From: CATOSP01 sp965197545
Lineage (GTDB): Bacteria > Chloroflexota > Dehalococcoidia > Lucifugimonadales > UBA3495
Direction of reading: 5' to 3'
Assembly (NCBI GenBank): GCA_965197545.1
Contig: CBDANJ010000008.1
Coordinates: 1,674,001 to 1,738,000 of the forward strand
Length of the DNA: 64,000 bases
The notes beneath the pieces were generated by a model, which was not told where the DNA came from, ran no database searches, and saw nothing but the letters and a program-made list of their open reading frames with translations. The position numbers and the translations under genes are program-made. Position 1 is the stretch's first letter. Each line of letters starts with the position of its first letter. Below are positions 52,985-62,123 of this stretch, piece after piece.

Positions 52985-54121
52985 CTAATTCTTGAAGGGC
53001 CTGATTTGCTCGTAGTGGCCCTTGACGATGGGGGCAGCCTCGACGCTGAGCCACTGCTCCAACACCGTGCCGTAAATCCCCCGGAAGTCGATCATGTGGC
53101 GAAGGTCCTCGCCGTGCTCCCATTCACTCGGGTTGATGGACGGGTACTCAGAGTAGAGGCCCCCTTCGATGGGCTTGCCGAAGAGGTACGCCCCGCCGCC
53201 TGAGCCGTGATCGGTGCCGCTGCCGTTGTCCCTCATCCGCCGTCCGAACTCGGTGAACGCCAACACCGTAACGTTGTCACCGGCGTCGTGTTGGTCCAGA
53301 TCGTCCAGGAAGTCGGCGATGGCTCCCGATACTTCGTTCATCAGCTTGGGGTGGGCCGCCATCTCATTGGCGTGGGTGTCGTACCCGATGTGGTTGGTGT
53401 AGAAAATCCGGGTACCGAGACCGGCCAGGTGGATCCGGGCCACGTCTCGTAGGCTCTTTGCTATGGGGTTGTCGGCGTATTCCACCGTCGACTCGTACTT
53501 GGATGCCACATCGCCCAACAGGTCGGCTCCCTTCAGTACGTCGATGCCGGTCTTGCCGATGTACTCCGCGGTCGGGCCTGTTCCGATTGCGCCGCCATAA
53601 ATGTTCCGGAACATGGAGACAGCCCTGTCGCGCAAGTCCTCCTGCTCGACCTCGGTCATCACCCCGTAGCCTTCCAGGTCACCCACAGAGGTTACGGGCA
53701 CGCCGGATACGGCCATAGCCCGGGGTAGACCCCGCCCGATATTAACCCCCGTCAGCACGTTCTCAGCATGAGTATCAAGCTCCCGTATGGCTTGGCCCAG
53801 CCACCCTTCGAGTCCAACCTTGTCCGGCTCACAAGTGTGCCAGATATCCATACCGCGGAAGTGGGACCTGTTGGAATTCGGATAGCCGATCCCCTGGACG
53901 ATGGCCATTCTGCCCTCATCGTAGAGACGCTTGAAGGGCGCGGCGTTCTGGTTGATACCCAGCTCGTCGTTGATGGGCAGCACCTCGTCAGGGTTGATGC
54001 GAATCTTCTTCCGGGCGTCAAAGTAATGCTCGTTGGTGAATGGGACGACCGTATTGAGGAAGTCGTTTCCTCCGGTCATCTGCACCACAACCAGGACCCG
54101 GTCATCTTGCTGAGTGCTCAT
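52985..54121 (-). CDS. DUF1501 family protein (cassette 2)
   Basis: 378 residues, paralogous along its length to the cassette-1 DUF1501 protein: VVQMTGGNDFLNTVVPF, HFRGMDIWHTCEPDKVGLEGW, IFYTNHIGYDTHANE and VLAFTEFGRRMRDNGSGTDHG. Alkaline-phosphatase-like fold, family activity unknown. No Tat or Sec signal. It lies between the DUF1800 gene and the NHL gene. Confidence 0.92.
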   Translation of the reverse strand: MSTQQDDRVLVVVQMTGGNDFLNTVVPFTNEHYFDARKKIRINPDEVLPINDELGINQNAAPFKRLYDEGRMAIVQGIGYPNSNRSHFRGMDIWHTCEPDKVGLEGWLGQAIRELDTHAENVLTGVNIGRGLPRAMAVSGVPVTSVGDLEGYGVMTEVEQEDLRDRAVSMFRNIYGGAIGTGPTAEYIGKTGIDVLKGADLLGDVASKYESTVEYADNPIAKSLRDVARIHLAGLGTRIFYTNHIGYDTHANEMAAHPKLMNEVSGAIADFLDDLDQHDAGDNVTVLAFTEFGRRMRDNGSGTDHGSGGGAYLFGKPIEGGLYSEYPSINPSEWEHGEDLRHMIDFRGIYGTVLEQWLSVEAAPIVKGHYEQIRPFKN

Positions 54122-54179
54122 AAAGCTAAAACCCTCTCTCCTGTTTGGTTAACGTGCGCCGGTTCGAAACCGGAATCGC

Positions 54180-55568
54180 CTAGGCGAATTGGTAGTCCAC
54201 GGTGGAGACGATCATCTGCAGCAGGTTGATAACGTCCACCTGCTTCTCGTCGCTGTCGCCTCCGTTGCTCTGGCTGATCGAGTTGAGGTCCTTGGCGTAG
54301 TCTACCAGCAGCCTGCGAGTCTCGTCGCTTACCCGCAGGCCGCCCATAAGTTCCAGACAGTTGCTGACCAGTTCTTCCGGATCGCCGCCCAGTCCTCCGG
54401 CCCGTTCCAGGATCTCTTTGATTCCCGGCTTGTCGGGGTCTGCGAACTGCTTTTCGGCGAAGTTGACCCGCTCGCTAAGGGTGCCGGAGTCGATCCACTC
54501 GTGCCCCGTGTGCCAACCCTCCACAGTAGGTGGGTTGAGCAGATTCTGACCCATAACCGTTGAGGCCCCGGCGAAGTTTTGCATCCCGGGTTTGGGGTAA
54601 CGGAACTCACCGGTCTGCTTCAACACCCCTGCGACCAGCTCGGCTGGGCTCTTGACCTTTTTCCGCTGGGCAGCGTTCTTGAAGAAGTTTGACTTGAACA
54701 GCGATGCCAGCACCGCCCTCATGTCGCCTTTGGACTCCAGGAACACCGTAGCCAACTGCTCGATGGCGTCCTCGTTTCTGGGTGCTTCGATGGACCAGGA
54801 TGGCACCTGCGGCTCGTCCTCGACGAAAAAGTTGTAAAGGTGCCGCGAGATGAACCGGGCCGTGGCCGCCTCGTCCACGATAATGTCGATGATGTCCCCA
54901 CCATCCAAGTTGCCGGTGTGACCAAGGAAGGTCTTCTCCCCAAAGTCGTGGTCTTCAGGTACGAACTCGAACACGGCCTGGTGATGTCCCATGGGGTAGA
55001 GGGAGAGAGGCTGGCGGAAGGTCCAGCCCGTGAAGGCCCGGGACGCGCTTTTGATGTCGTCCTCGGAATAAGCCCCTATTCCCATGGAAAATAGCTCCAG
55101 CAACTCCCTGCCGTAGTTCTCGTTGATCTCGTCCTTGTGGTTCTCGTTGTTGTCCAGCCAGAAGATCATCGCGGGGTCCTTGGAAAGCTCCAGGAGGATG
55201 GTCCTGAAGTCGGTTAGACCGACCCTGCGGAACGTGTCGATCTGGCGGAAGATGGATGGACCGTGCTCGCTCTTACCCCACGCCACCGGGTAGATGTGGT
55301 GGAGGAAGAGGGCCATCTTCTCCTCCAGAGGCCGAGGGGTGTTGATCATCCGGTAAAGCCACTTGGCCACGTAAACGGCCACTGGCTCACCGCCGATGTA
55401 CCTCTCAATGAATGCTTGTTCTACCTCGTCGAAGCGTTCGGGGTTGACCAGGTCATCAACGATTTCGTCGTAGGTCTTCTCCGCCGTTAGGGTGTCCAAC
55501 TCCGACGGTGCGGCGCCAAAGCCCGCGCGCCGCATCAGGTGCGCAACTTCCATGCGGTCTGATTTCAT
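54180..55568 (-). CDS. DUF1800 family protein (cassette 2)
   Basis: 462 residues, paralogous to the cassette-1 DUF1800 protein: HLMRRAGFGAAPSELD, LFLHHIYPVAWGKS, MIFWLDNNENHKDEINENYG, RELLELFSMGIGAYSEDD, FLGHTGNLDGGDIIDII and TVEGWHTGHEWIDSG. First gene of cassette 2; GGAGG precedes the ATG at 55568. No export signal is visible. Confidence 0.92.
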   Translation of the reverse strand: MKSDRMEVAHLMRRAGFGAAPSELDTLTAEKTYDEIVDDLVNPERFDEVEQAFIERYIGGEPVAVYVAKWLYRMINTPRPLEEKMALFLHHIYPVAWGKSEHGPSIFRQIDTFRRVGLTDFRTILLELSKDPAMIFWLDNNENHKDEINENYGRELLELFSMGIGAYSEDDIKSASRAFTGWTFRQPLSLYPMGHHQAVFEFVPEDHDFGEKTFLGHTGNLDGGDIIDIIVDEAATARFISRHLYNFFVEDEPQVPSWSIEAPRNEDAIEQLATVFLESKGDMRAVLASLFKSNFFKNAAQRKKVKSPAELVAGVLKQTGEFRYPKPGMQNFAGASTVMGQNLLNPPTVEGWHTGHEWIDSGTLSERVNFAEKQFADPDKPGIKEILERAGGLGGDPEELVSNCLELMGGLRVSDETRRLLVDYAKDLNSISQSNGGDSDEKQVDVINLLQMIVSTVDYQFA

Positions 55569-55914
55569 GCTCAGAATCCTCCGGGCAGCGTTATCGTTAT
55601 CCGAATACCACCGGACCCGGTCCGATGAACCGGATAGTTACTAAGATTATAACGATTCTTGGCTATCCTTCAAGTCCAGCTTCTGGATTCAACAGTGTCT
55701 TCTCATTGTCCGCCCAATCGTCTTAACTGTGATTCATGGCATTAAGGGATACGCATGATTTTCAATCAACTAAATCCTAGAATCAGAGAAATCACAGTTC
55801 AGACGAACAACTAAAATACCCCGCGCAAATAGCGGCCGGACTATACGAAACGTGGCCGCCGCGTTACACTAAGCTGCGGACCATGCAATACCCGGTCCCA
55901 TCGAAGCGAGGAGC
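55569..55914. repeat. AT-rich divergent intergenic region with 10-bp inverted repeat
   Basis: 346 bp between cassette 2 and the MBL-fold gene. A perfect 10-bp inverted repeat AACTGTGATT (55725-55734) / AATCACAGTT (55790-55799) frames a 55-bp AT-rich segment. It could be an operator pair or a small mobile-element relic. Promoters of both divergent genes should lie here; no gene is visible. Confidence 0.55.
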
Positions 55915-57024
55915 ATGCAGCCAGAGATCATCAAGAAGGGCGACGATTCCGGGAACCGGATGGTCCTCAAATACGAGGGGCCCGACTCGATACCCATTTA
56001 CGCAATTGGCGTGCCCCAGGCATGGGCATCGCGTCTCGGACCGACTTGGAGCTACGTCTTTGAGTCCGACCGGCTGACCGTCGTAGATCCCGGTTGTTAT
56101 GGCACCGTCGACCGGCTGGAACAGGGGCTACAAACCATTGGCTATTCCTCGGCGTCGGTGGGCCGCGTCATCGTCACCCATGGCCACGTGGACCACGACG
56201 GCAATTGTTACCCCCTCCTCTCCCGCAACGGCGCAGAGTTGTGGGCCCATGAGGTGTACGGTTGGTTGGCCCGCCTGGGACGTAGAGAGATCGAGACTGA
56301 TTGGCGGCGCACCTTCCCGGGCTACCCCGTGCGGGAAGACAACACCTTCACGGACCGCGTGACGGAGCATGAGCGTCAGATCAGCCAGCTTACCCTATCC
56401 AACCCCGTCACCGATGGACTCACCGCCAACGGCCTTACTTTCTACTACACTCCCGGTCACTCGCCCGATGAGCTTTGCATCCGCTACGGAGACATGCTTT
56501 TCTCCGGCGACCATGTCCTCCCGCAGATCACTCCCCACCCGAGCGTCGGGCTCAGCTACCAGCGGTTCCAGCAGTCCCTTCCCGATTCGTACAAGGGTGG
56601 GAATCGTTACTACGGGTTGGCCGTGTATCTCCGGTCTCTGAAAAGGGTCTCCGGCCTGGGAGACGAGATCACCGTGCTACCGGCCCACCGCGCCTTCTAC
56701 CATGGGAAGTTCAACCCCATTAACCTGGAACGGAGCACCGAAATCCTGGAGCACCACCGGGAACGCTGCGGCGACCTGCTCAAGTTGGTCAAGGAAGGCA
56801 TGGTCGACCTGACGGCCATCACCCGAAGGCACTTCGATCATATCAGCCTTGATGATCGAATGTTTTTCCCCGCCTTCACCGAGGTCATCAGCCACATGGA
56901 GTTGTTGCAGGAGGCCGGGGACGTGGCAATGTGGGCCGATGGCGGCAGCAAGGTCCGCTGGAAGGGCACCGAGGCCTTCTCAGAATTCATCGACAACCTG
57001 TATGACCCCTTACAGGCCGTCTAG
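55915..57024 (+). CDS. MBL-fold metallo-hydrolase
   Basis: 369 residues of the metallo-beta-lactamase superfamily: metal motif THGHVDHDGN (HxHxDH), GDHVLPQ, the FYYTPGHSPDELCI histidine, and the C-terminal PAHRAFYHG histidine. Long C-terminal helical part as in LACTB2/CdsA-type hydrolases. It likely cleaves thioesters, lactones or phosphodiesters. GAGGAG precedes the ATG. Its stop overlaps the convergent hydrolase gene by 4 bp. Function in context, next to acyl-CoA/ACP enzymes, could be thioester hydrolysis, by inference. Confidence 0.9.
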   Translation: MQPEIIKKGDDSGNRMVLKYEGPDSIPIYAIGVPQAWASRLGPTWSYVFESDRLTVVDPGCYGTVDRLEQGLQTIGYSSASVGRVIVTHGHVDHDGNCYPLLSRNGAELWAHEVYGWLARLGRREIETDWRRTFPGYPVREDNTFTDRVTEHERQISQLTLSNPVTDGLTANGLTFYYTPGHSPDELCIRYGDMLFSGDHVLPQITPHPSVGLSYQRFQQSLPDSYKGGNRYYGLAVYLRSLKRVSGLGDEITVLPAHRAFYHGKFNPINLERSTEILEHHRERCGDLLKLVKEGMVDLTAITRRHFDHISLDDRMFFPAFTEVISHMELLQEAGDVAMWADGGSKVRWKGTEAFSEFIDNLYDPLQAV

Positions 57025-58145
57025 TCCACGACAGACTTCAGAAACCACCGAAGTCTCTCCCCGTAACCCTCCGGGTCCTTGTTCCACCCGCAGGCATGGA
57101 TCGCTCCCTCGAAGGATACAAGGGTCACCAGGTCTGGCCGCATGCTGAGCAGTTTCTCACTGGTCTCAATCGGTGTGATGCCGTCGTCCCGCCCATGAAA
57201 TAGCAAAACAGGCACTTTCAGGAGGTCGGCTTGGCGAACGTAGTCGAGTGCGTTCCAGTCCAACCCAAACCTCACCGACGACACCAGCTTCCCCACCGGC
57301 GTCAACAGGTGCAAAAGCCCGAACTGGCGGGACCCGTTTCTGACTATCAAGTTCAGGTCCAGCATCGGCGAGTCCAACACGAGGCCCCGAACCCTTTCCT
57401 TTGAAACGGACTGGTACATGAAATTGACCACGATCCCCCCGCCCATGCTGTAGCCCATCAGCACAACCGACCTGGCGCCCTGGCCTATGGCGTACTTGAC
57501 GGCGCTCTCCAGGTCTAGCCATTCAGTCTCGCCAAACCGGTGAAATCCGTCCGGACTGGCGGGAACGCCCGGGTCGTTCCGGTAGGTGATGGCCAGGACC
57601 GGAAATCCAAGATCGTTGAATTCGGGCAGGACCCTCAAGCACTCCTGGAGCGGTGCGCCCCTGCCGTGGACCATCACAACCCAGGTGTCTCGCGCGCCTG
57701 GAATGCGCCAGGCCGGAAACTCTCCCAACCGAGAGGGAAAGGTCACCTCCTGGAAGGGGATGCCGAACGCCTCGGCCGGGTCCTTGGGAAAGGTAAAGAA
57801 GTCGACTCGGGCCAGGTCCCCGGCCCGCGGAAAGTGGGGCCGGGGGGAGAACTCGCAGGTTACCCGGCGCCCGGCATGTTCTATCCACTTACCGATTTGG
57901 CCGTAGCCCCCTTCCCATTCGAGTCCCCACAGTCCCTCGTGAATCAGAGGGCTGCCCCGCCTGGCCGATGGGGCTAGCCCCAGGGTGCAACGGCCGTCAC
58001 CGATTTCCTCGACGACGAGGTCGTAGGGGTTGGGGTACTCTCCGGGTAGAAGAGCCAGCTTTCGCAATTGCTCGGAGAGAAACCATCCTGCGATAGCGAC
58101 ACCCGCAACGGCCGCCGACATAGCCAGGACAACGACTTCGACCAA
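57021..58145 (-). CDS. Membrane-anchored alpha/beta hydrolase
   Basis: 374 residues. One N-terminal membrane span (LAMSAAVAGVAIAGWFL), then an N-terminal beta domain and an alpha/beta hydrolase core with nucleophile elbow GYSMGGGIV, acid region HGRDDGITPIE and catalytic His in EGAIHACGW. It resembles ABHD13/YqkD-type serine hydrolases; substrate unknown. The TTG at 58145 has a weak CGAGG site; ATG 58121 is the alternative. 34 bp downstream of the acyl-ACP synthetase fusion on the same strand, so probably the same operon. Confidence 0.88.
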   Translation of the reverse strand: MVEVVVLAMSAAVAGVAIAGWFLSEQLRKLALLPGEYPNPYDLVVEEIGDGRCTLGLAPSARRGSPLIHEGLWGLEWEGGYGQIGKWIEHAGRRVTCEFSPRPHFPRAGDLARVDFFTFPKDPAEAFGIPFQEVTFPSRLGEFPAWRIPGARDTWVVMVHGRGAPLQECLRVLPEFNDLGFPVLAITYRNDPGVPASPDGFHRFGETEWLDLESAVKYAIGQGARSVVLMGYSMGGGIVVNFMYQSVSKERVRGLVLDSPMLDLNLIVRNGSRQFGLLHLLTPVGKLVSSVRFGLDWNALDYVRQADLLKVPVLLFHGRDDGITPIETSEKLLSMRPDLVTLVSFEGAIHACGWNKDPEGYGERLRWFLKSVVD

Positions 58146-58179
58146 GCTGACTACGCCTCGCCGGTAAGCCGGAGAGGGC

Positions 58180-60681
58180 TCACAGGGTGCGTACCGCTTC
58201 CTCGATGCGTTGAGTCGCCTCGGCGTAGTTGGTGTCTGGCGTGAATCGCAGAGGCTTACCGACCCGCACCGAAATCGACTCCCGGTTTCCGGTCAGGCCG
58301 CGTTTGCTTCGCCCGTGGTTGACGAGACGCAGCGGGACCACGGTCACCCGTCCGTCTACCGCCAGCAACCCGGCGCCGGCCTGGAATGGGAGCATGGGCT
58401 GGCCTACCTGCTGGTCTCCCTCGGGGAATATTCCCACGTTCCAACCCCTGTCCAGCACGCTGCCGAGATGTTCCAGGCTCGGTCTGATGCCCCCTTCCCG
58501 ATAAATGGGGAAAGCGTTGGCGACAAGGGATACGACGACACCTATCCACCGATTGCGGAAGCTGAATTCGGCGGCGGCGGCATAGGTCATGCGGCGGCGT
58601 AAGGAACGTGGGAGCATCTTTAGCACCAACATGCTGTCCAACTTGATGGCATTATGGTTGATGGCGAATATCACAGGTCCGTCCAACTCATCGAGTCCTT
58701 CCAGACCCGATACGTCGGCGTGGTACCTGCTGGTAAGGAACGGGAATAATGCGGTGTGGTGAATCGCTTCGCGCACGTTGGTACACCAGGGAGTAAGGGG
58801 CCACTGGAAAAATTCCATGTTGCGCCCGCCAGCCCCGGCCCGTTCCTCGACCAGCCGTTGCAACTCCGCGAAGGTTGTCGAAGGGCCGAGCAGAGACTCG
58901 TCAAGGTAGACCCCTAACTCCTGTTCGATTAGCGACAGCAATTCGACCCGGCCCAGGGAATCAAGACCCAGGTCTCCGCTCAACGAGCGTTCCGGCACAA
59001 CCATCGCCGCCGGTACCTGGGCGACCTGGGCCACCAATTGGGCCAACGGGTCGACCTGCTGCGGGCCGGACCCCGGTGTCGGGGAAGGCTCGGCGGAAGG
59101 AGACTCGGCGTTCTTGATGTGGTCCAGGACCAGTGCCTTCTTCACTTTCAGCGTATGGGTCCTCGGAAAGTCTTCGTCCGGCCAGACTGAGTGGCTGGCG
59201 ATCCGCTGGTGGTCGGCCAATTTGGAGTTCACATCTTCAATGATCGCTCGGATTATATCGGGTCTCTTGGCCCCGTCGGCGTCCAAAAGCAAAACGGCAT
59301 GGACCGTCTCCGCGCCCACCGTGTCACCGGGCATGCCGACGACCACGCCGTCTGTCACCTGGGGGTGGGCGGCGAGTTGTTGCTCGATGTCTTCGGGATA
59401 GACATTCTGACCGTTGGCCAGGACGATCAGGTCCTTCTTCCTTCCTCGCAGGTATAGCCTGCCAGCCTCGTCGAGGTGTCCCAAATCTCCCGTTTTGTAC
59501 CACTCGCCTTCGAACGAGTCGTCGGTCGCCTGCTGGTTCCTCCAGTAGCCCGGAGTAATGTTTGGACCCGCGGCGAGGACCTCGCCGTCTTCGGCGATCC
59601 TCACCTTTTGCCCTGGCAGGTTTTTGCCCACCGAACCCAATACTCTTTCAGATACAGGATTAAAAGTCACGACGGGCGATGCTTCCGTCGCGCCGTACCC
59701 CTCCACGATTGGAATACCGAGATTTTCCCACTTGCGGGCGAGGATTGGGTCAAGGAACGAACCGCCCGAGAACACGCACCGAAGCCCGCCGCCGAAGCGC
59801 CGGTGGACGGCGCCGAACAACCGGCGTCTGGCTGCCATTGGCAGTTTGGGAGCGATATTGTGTAGCTTCTCCCAGACCCCCGATTTGCCCTGCCGCTCCA
59901 CTTCACGTTCGATGCCGTTCATTAGAAGTTGCAATCCCTGGGGCACCAGCAGCAAGAGGCTGATCTTGTTTTCTTGGAAAGCCTTGAACAGGAAGGTGGG
60001 CTGGCGGCTCACCGGGTAAATGATCCGCGCACCGGATAGCAGGGGCACCAACATGCCCCCGCATTGCTCCAGCATGTGGCTAAGGGGGAGCAGGGAAAGG
60101 ATGCGGTCCGTCTCACGGCCTACGAATATGGTCGATACGGCCCTGGCGTTGCTCACGACGTTACGGTGGGTCAACATAACGCCTTTGGGGTCGCCCGTGG
60201 TGCCCGATGTAAACATAATCTCCGCCAGGTCATCCGGTCCCACGTCGACCGGAGCGGGTTCCCTCGGACACCCGGCAACGCGTTGGTCCAGGTCCTCCAG
60301 GTGGGCCACCGGGACTTCGCCGATGGGTGTTGTGTCGCTCCTGCGGGATGCCAACGCAAGACTGGGCTCGGTTAGGCGGGACACTCGGGAAACGAAGTCG
60401 GGAGCGCTCCTTACATCCAACGGCACGGCGACAGCCCCGGCCCGGACGACGCCAAAGAACGCCATCACCCATTGGGGCATGTTAGGCCCCCAGAGCAGAA
60501 CTCGGTCTCCCTTCCCAACGCCTTGTTGCCGGAGCCAATTGGCCACCTGGCCCGAGCCGTCCCAGAGTTGTTGGTAATTCCAGACCAGGTACTTATAGGT
60601 TGGCTTTACAAGCAGGGCGGGGTTGGGGCCGAATCTCCGCCTTGATTCATCCAGCAAATCAACAAGAGTATCCAACTGCAT
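58180..60681 (-). CDS. Acyl-ACP synthetase / acyl carrier / 1-acylglycerophosphate acyltransferase fusion
   Basis: 833 residues. Residues about 1-520 are an AMP-forming acyl-CoA/ACP synthetase: P-loop FTSGTTGDPKGV, VEGYGATEASPVV, YKTGDLGHLDEAGRLYLRGR, and the C-terminal catalytic Lys region HTLKVKKALV. Residues about 545-620 are an acyl-carrier domain with phosphopantetheine site GLDSLGRVE. Residues about 640-833 are a PlsC acyltransferase with INHNAIKLD (NHx4D, spaced INHNAIKLDS) and FPEGD. Together they could activate a fatty acid, load it onto the internal ACP and pass it to a lysophospholipid. E. coli Aas has the same two enzymes in reversed order and no ACP domain. Heads an operon with the membrane hydrolase. 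Confidence 0.92.
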   Translation of the reverse strand: MQLDTLVDLLDESRRRFGPNPALLVKPTYKYLVWNYQQLWDGSGQVANWLRQQGVGKGDRVLLWGPNMPQWVMAFFGVVRAGAVAVPLDVRSAPDFVSRVSRLTEPSLALASRRSDTTPIGEVPVAHLEDLDQRVAGCPREPAPVDVGPDDLAEIMFTSGTTGDPKGVMLTHRNVVSNARAVSTIFVGRETDRILSLLPLSHMLEQCGGMLVPLLSGARIIYPVSRQPTFLFKAFQENKISLLLLVPQGLQLLMNGIEREVERQGKSGVWEKLHNIAPKLPMAARRRLFGAVHRRFGGGLRCVFSGGSFLDPILARKWENLGIPIVEGYGATEASPVVTFNPVSERVLGSVGKNLPGQKVRIAEDGEVLAAGPNITPGYWRNQQATDDSFEGEWYKTGDLGHLDEAGRLYLRGRKKDLIVLANGQNVYPEDIEQQLAAHPQVTDGVVVGMPGDTVGAETVHAVLLLDADGAKRPDIIRAIIEDVNSKLADHQRIASHSVWPDEDFPRTHTLKVKKALVLDHIKNAESPSAEPSPTPGSGPQQVDPLAQLVAQVAQVPAAMVVPERSLSGDLGLDSLGRVELLSLIEQELGVYLDESLLGPSTTFAELQRLVEERAGAGGRNMEFFQWPLTPWCTNVREAIHHTALFPFLTSRYHADVSGLEGLDELDGPVIFAINHNAIKLDSMLVLKMLPRSLRRRMTYAAAAEFSFRNRWIGVVVSLVANAFPIYREGGIRPSLEHLGSVLDRGWNVGIFPEGDQQVGQPMLPFQAGAGLLAVDGRVTVVPLRLVNHGRSKRGLTGNRESISVRVGKPLRFTPDTNYAEATQRIEEAVRTL

Positions 60682-61064
60682 CCCTCAAGGTAGTGTCTGC
60701 GAATCGTAGCAAATCGGCCCGTAGAGATACAACGCTCCGGGGGGCGTATACCCGGGAATATGAGAGCCGGTCCAGGAACGCGCTAGTACCGGCGGAGCAG
60801 GTGCCGCTTGCGGGCTTCGGCGCGGGCTTCGGCAATCGAGCGTTTTATCCGGTCCCGTTCGGTCATTGGCGGGTCCGTCATCAACTCGTGAAAAGCAATG
60901 ACTTGCCTGGTAACCAGGGCCACTAGCGCCATTCTGACCGAAGTTAGCCGGGCCGCGGTGATATCCCTAACCGGCGCTGGAGAGATGCTCTCAGTAGAAA
61001 CGTCGATGGCGTTACCTTTCAGTTCAGCCGTTCTTAAGCAGGCTTCCGGTCCTTCTTGACCAAT
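60682..61064. other. Intergenic region with a possible small ORF
   Basis: 383 bp between the fusion gene and the lactonase gene (both minus strand). The only candidate gene is the small frame at 60783-60932, described separately. No terminator or RNA family is recognised. Confidence 0.4.
60783..60932 (-). CDS. Possible small basic protein
   Basis: A 49-codon frame from ATG 60932: hydrophobic start (MALVALVTRQVIAF) then a highly charged Arg/Glu helix-like tail (ERDRIKRSIAEARAEARKR). The frame is open further upstream, in phase, for 44 more codons back to the stop of the lactonase gene at 61065-61067. No ribosome site is clear before the ATG. It could be a real small gene, a remnant of a longer C-terminus of the lactonase, or a chance frame in GC-rich DNA. 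Confidence 0.3.
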   Translation of the reverse strand: MALVALVTRQVIAFHELMTDPPMTERDRIKRSIAEARAEARKRHLLRRY

Positions 61065-62087
61065 CTATCCGGGGAGGTCGGTGAGAAGTACCCACATAGG
61101 CCGGTTGCCCACGTCAATCACGTTCAGGGGAGCAAGTGTCCCGGAGTCCTGGTCCACTCGGTAGGAGGCGAGGCGGCCCGAGTCCAGCCCGGCGGCGTAC
61201 AAGAACGTGCCGCGCGGGTCGAGACTGAAGGCCCTCGGGACCGGTTCCGTAGCAGCCCTTCCTGTGCAGGTCAGTTCGCCGGTGTCCTCGTCAACCGTGA
61301 AGCTCGCCACACTGTTGTGGCCCCGGTTGGGCGCGTACAAAAAACGGCCGGAGGGACTGATCTGTATCTGGGAGCAGGTGTTTTCGCCCTCGAAACCCTC
61401 GGGTAGGGTGGATACGGTGTCAACCAGGCTGAGCGTTCCCGCGTCCGGGTCCATCCGGTAGGCGCTTACGCTGCATCCCTGCTCGTCCGACACGTAGACC
61501 ATATCCATGTTTGGGTTGAAGCAGAAATGCCGCGGTCCCAGATAGTTGTCGTTACCAACCCTCAGAGGGTCGTTGGGAGTCAGGTGTCCTGTGTTCTCGT
61601 CGAACCTGAACTGGAAGATTTCGTTGGGGCCCCGGTTGGCGATGTGGGGCACGTAGGCGAAGCGGTTGGTGGGGTCGGTCTGGATGGCGTGGGCGCCTCC
61701 CGCGGTTTCCAGCCATTCCACCGGGGGAACTACGGCGGCCCCGTTTTCGTCGATGCGGTGGACTGCCGCCCGGCTCTGGTAGTAGTAGGCCGAGAGGACG
61801 AACCCTCCCTTTCGGTCCGTCGCCAGAAACACCGGCTCCCCTTCCAGAGGCGCCGCGCCGATCTGAGAGATCGCTCCCGTGGCGGAGTCGATGTCGAAGC
61901 TGGCGATGTCCCGGACCGTGCGGCGTCCGCAATAAAGGTGGTTTCGGTCCGGGTCCACGCATAGGGCCGCCGGCCCCCCTTCCACCGCCACTTCGTGTTG
62001 AAGGCTCAACGCGCCGTTGGACGGGTCTTGGGTAAAGACCAGAATCTTGTCATCGTCCTGTAGAGACAAGTACATGAAGGTGGTCAT
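61065..62087 (-). CDS. Lactonase family (6-phosphogluconolactonase-type) seven-bladed propeller
   Basis: 340 residues of the YbhE/Pgl-type lactonase family: repeats with xxFxxDxxxGxLSLxxxxxxxxGPAxLxxDPxxxxLY, e.g. GGPAALCVDPDRNHLYC, HAIQTDPTNRFAYVPHIANRGPN, GPRHFCFNPNMDMVYVSDEQG, QIQISPSGRFLYAPNRGHNSV and AFSLDPRGTFLYAAG. It may hydrolyse sugar lactones in the cytoplasm; several family members have other cyclic substrates. AAGGAG precedes the ATG by 8 nt. Same strand and 36 bp downstream of the CoA-transferase gene, probably co-transcribed. Confidence 0.92.
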   Translation of the reverse strand: MTTFMYLSLQDDDKILVFTQDPSNGALSLQHEVAVEGGPAALCVDPDRNHLYCGRRTVRDIASFDIDSATGAISQIGAAPLEGEPVFLATDRKGGFVLSAYYYQSRAAVHRIDENGAAVVPPVEWLETAGGAHAIQTDPTNRFAYVPHIANRGPNEIFQFRFDENTGHLTPNDPLRVGNDNYLGPRHFCFNPNMDMVYVSDEQGCSVSAYRMDPDAGTLSLVDTVSTLPEGFEGENTCSQIQISPSGRFLYAPNRGHNSVASFTVDEDTGELTCTGRAATEPVPRAFSLDPRGTFLYAAGLDSGRLASYRVDQDSGTLAPLNVIDVGNRPMWVLLTDLPG

Positions 62088-62123
62088 AGTTTGGCTCCTT
62101 CGGCGGCAGGATGACGGGCCGTG

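Noticed and set aside
54155..54175. GGTTCGAAACC resembling a tRNA T-arm
   Set aside because: No acceptor, D or anticodon arm can be built around it; it is just a short palindrome between two genes.
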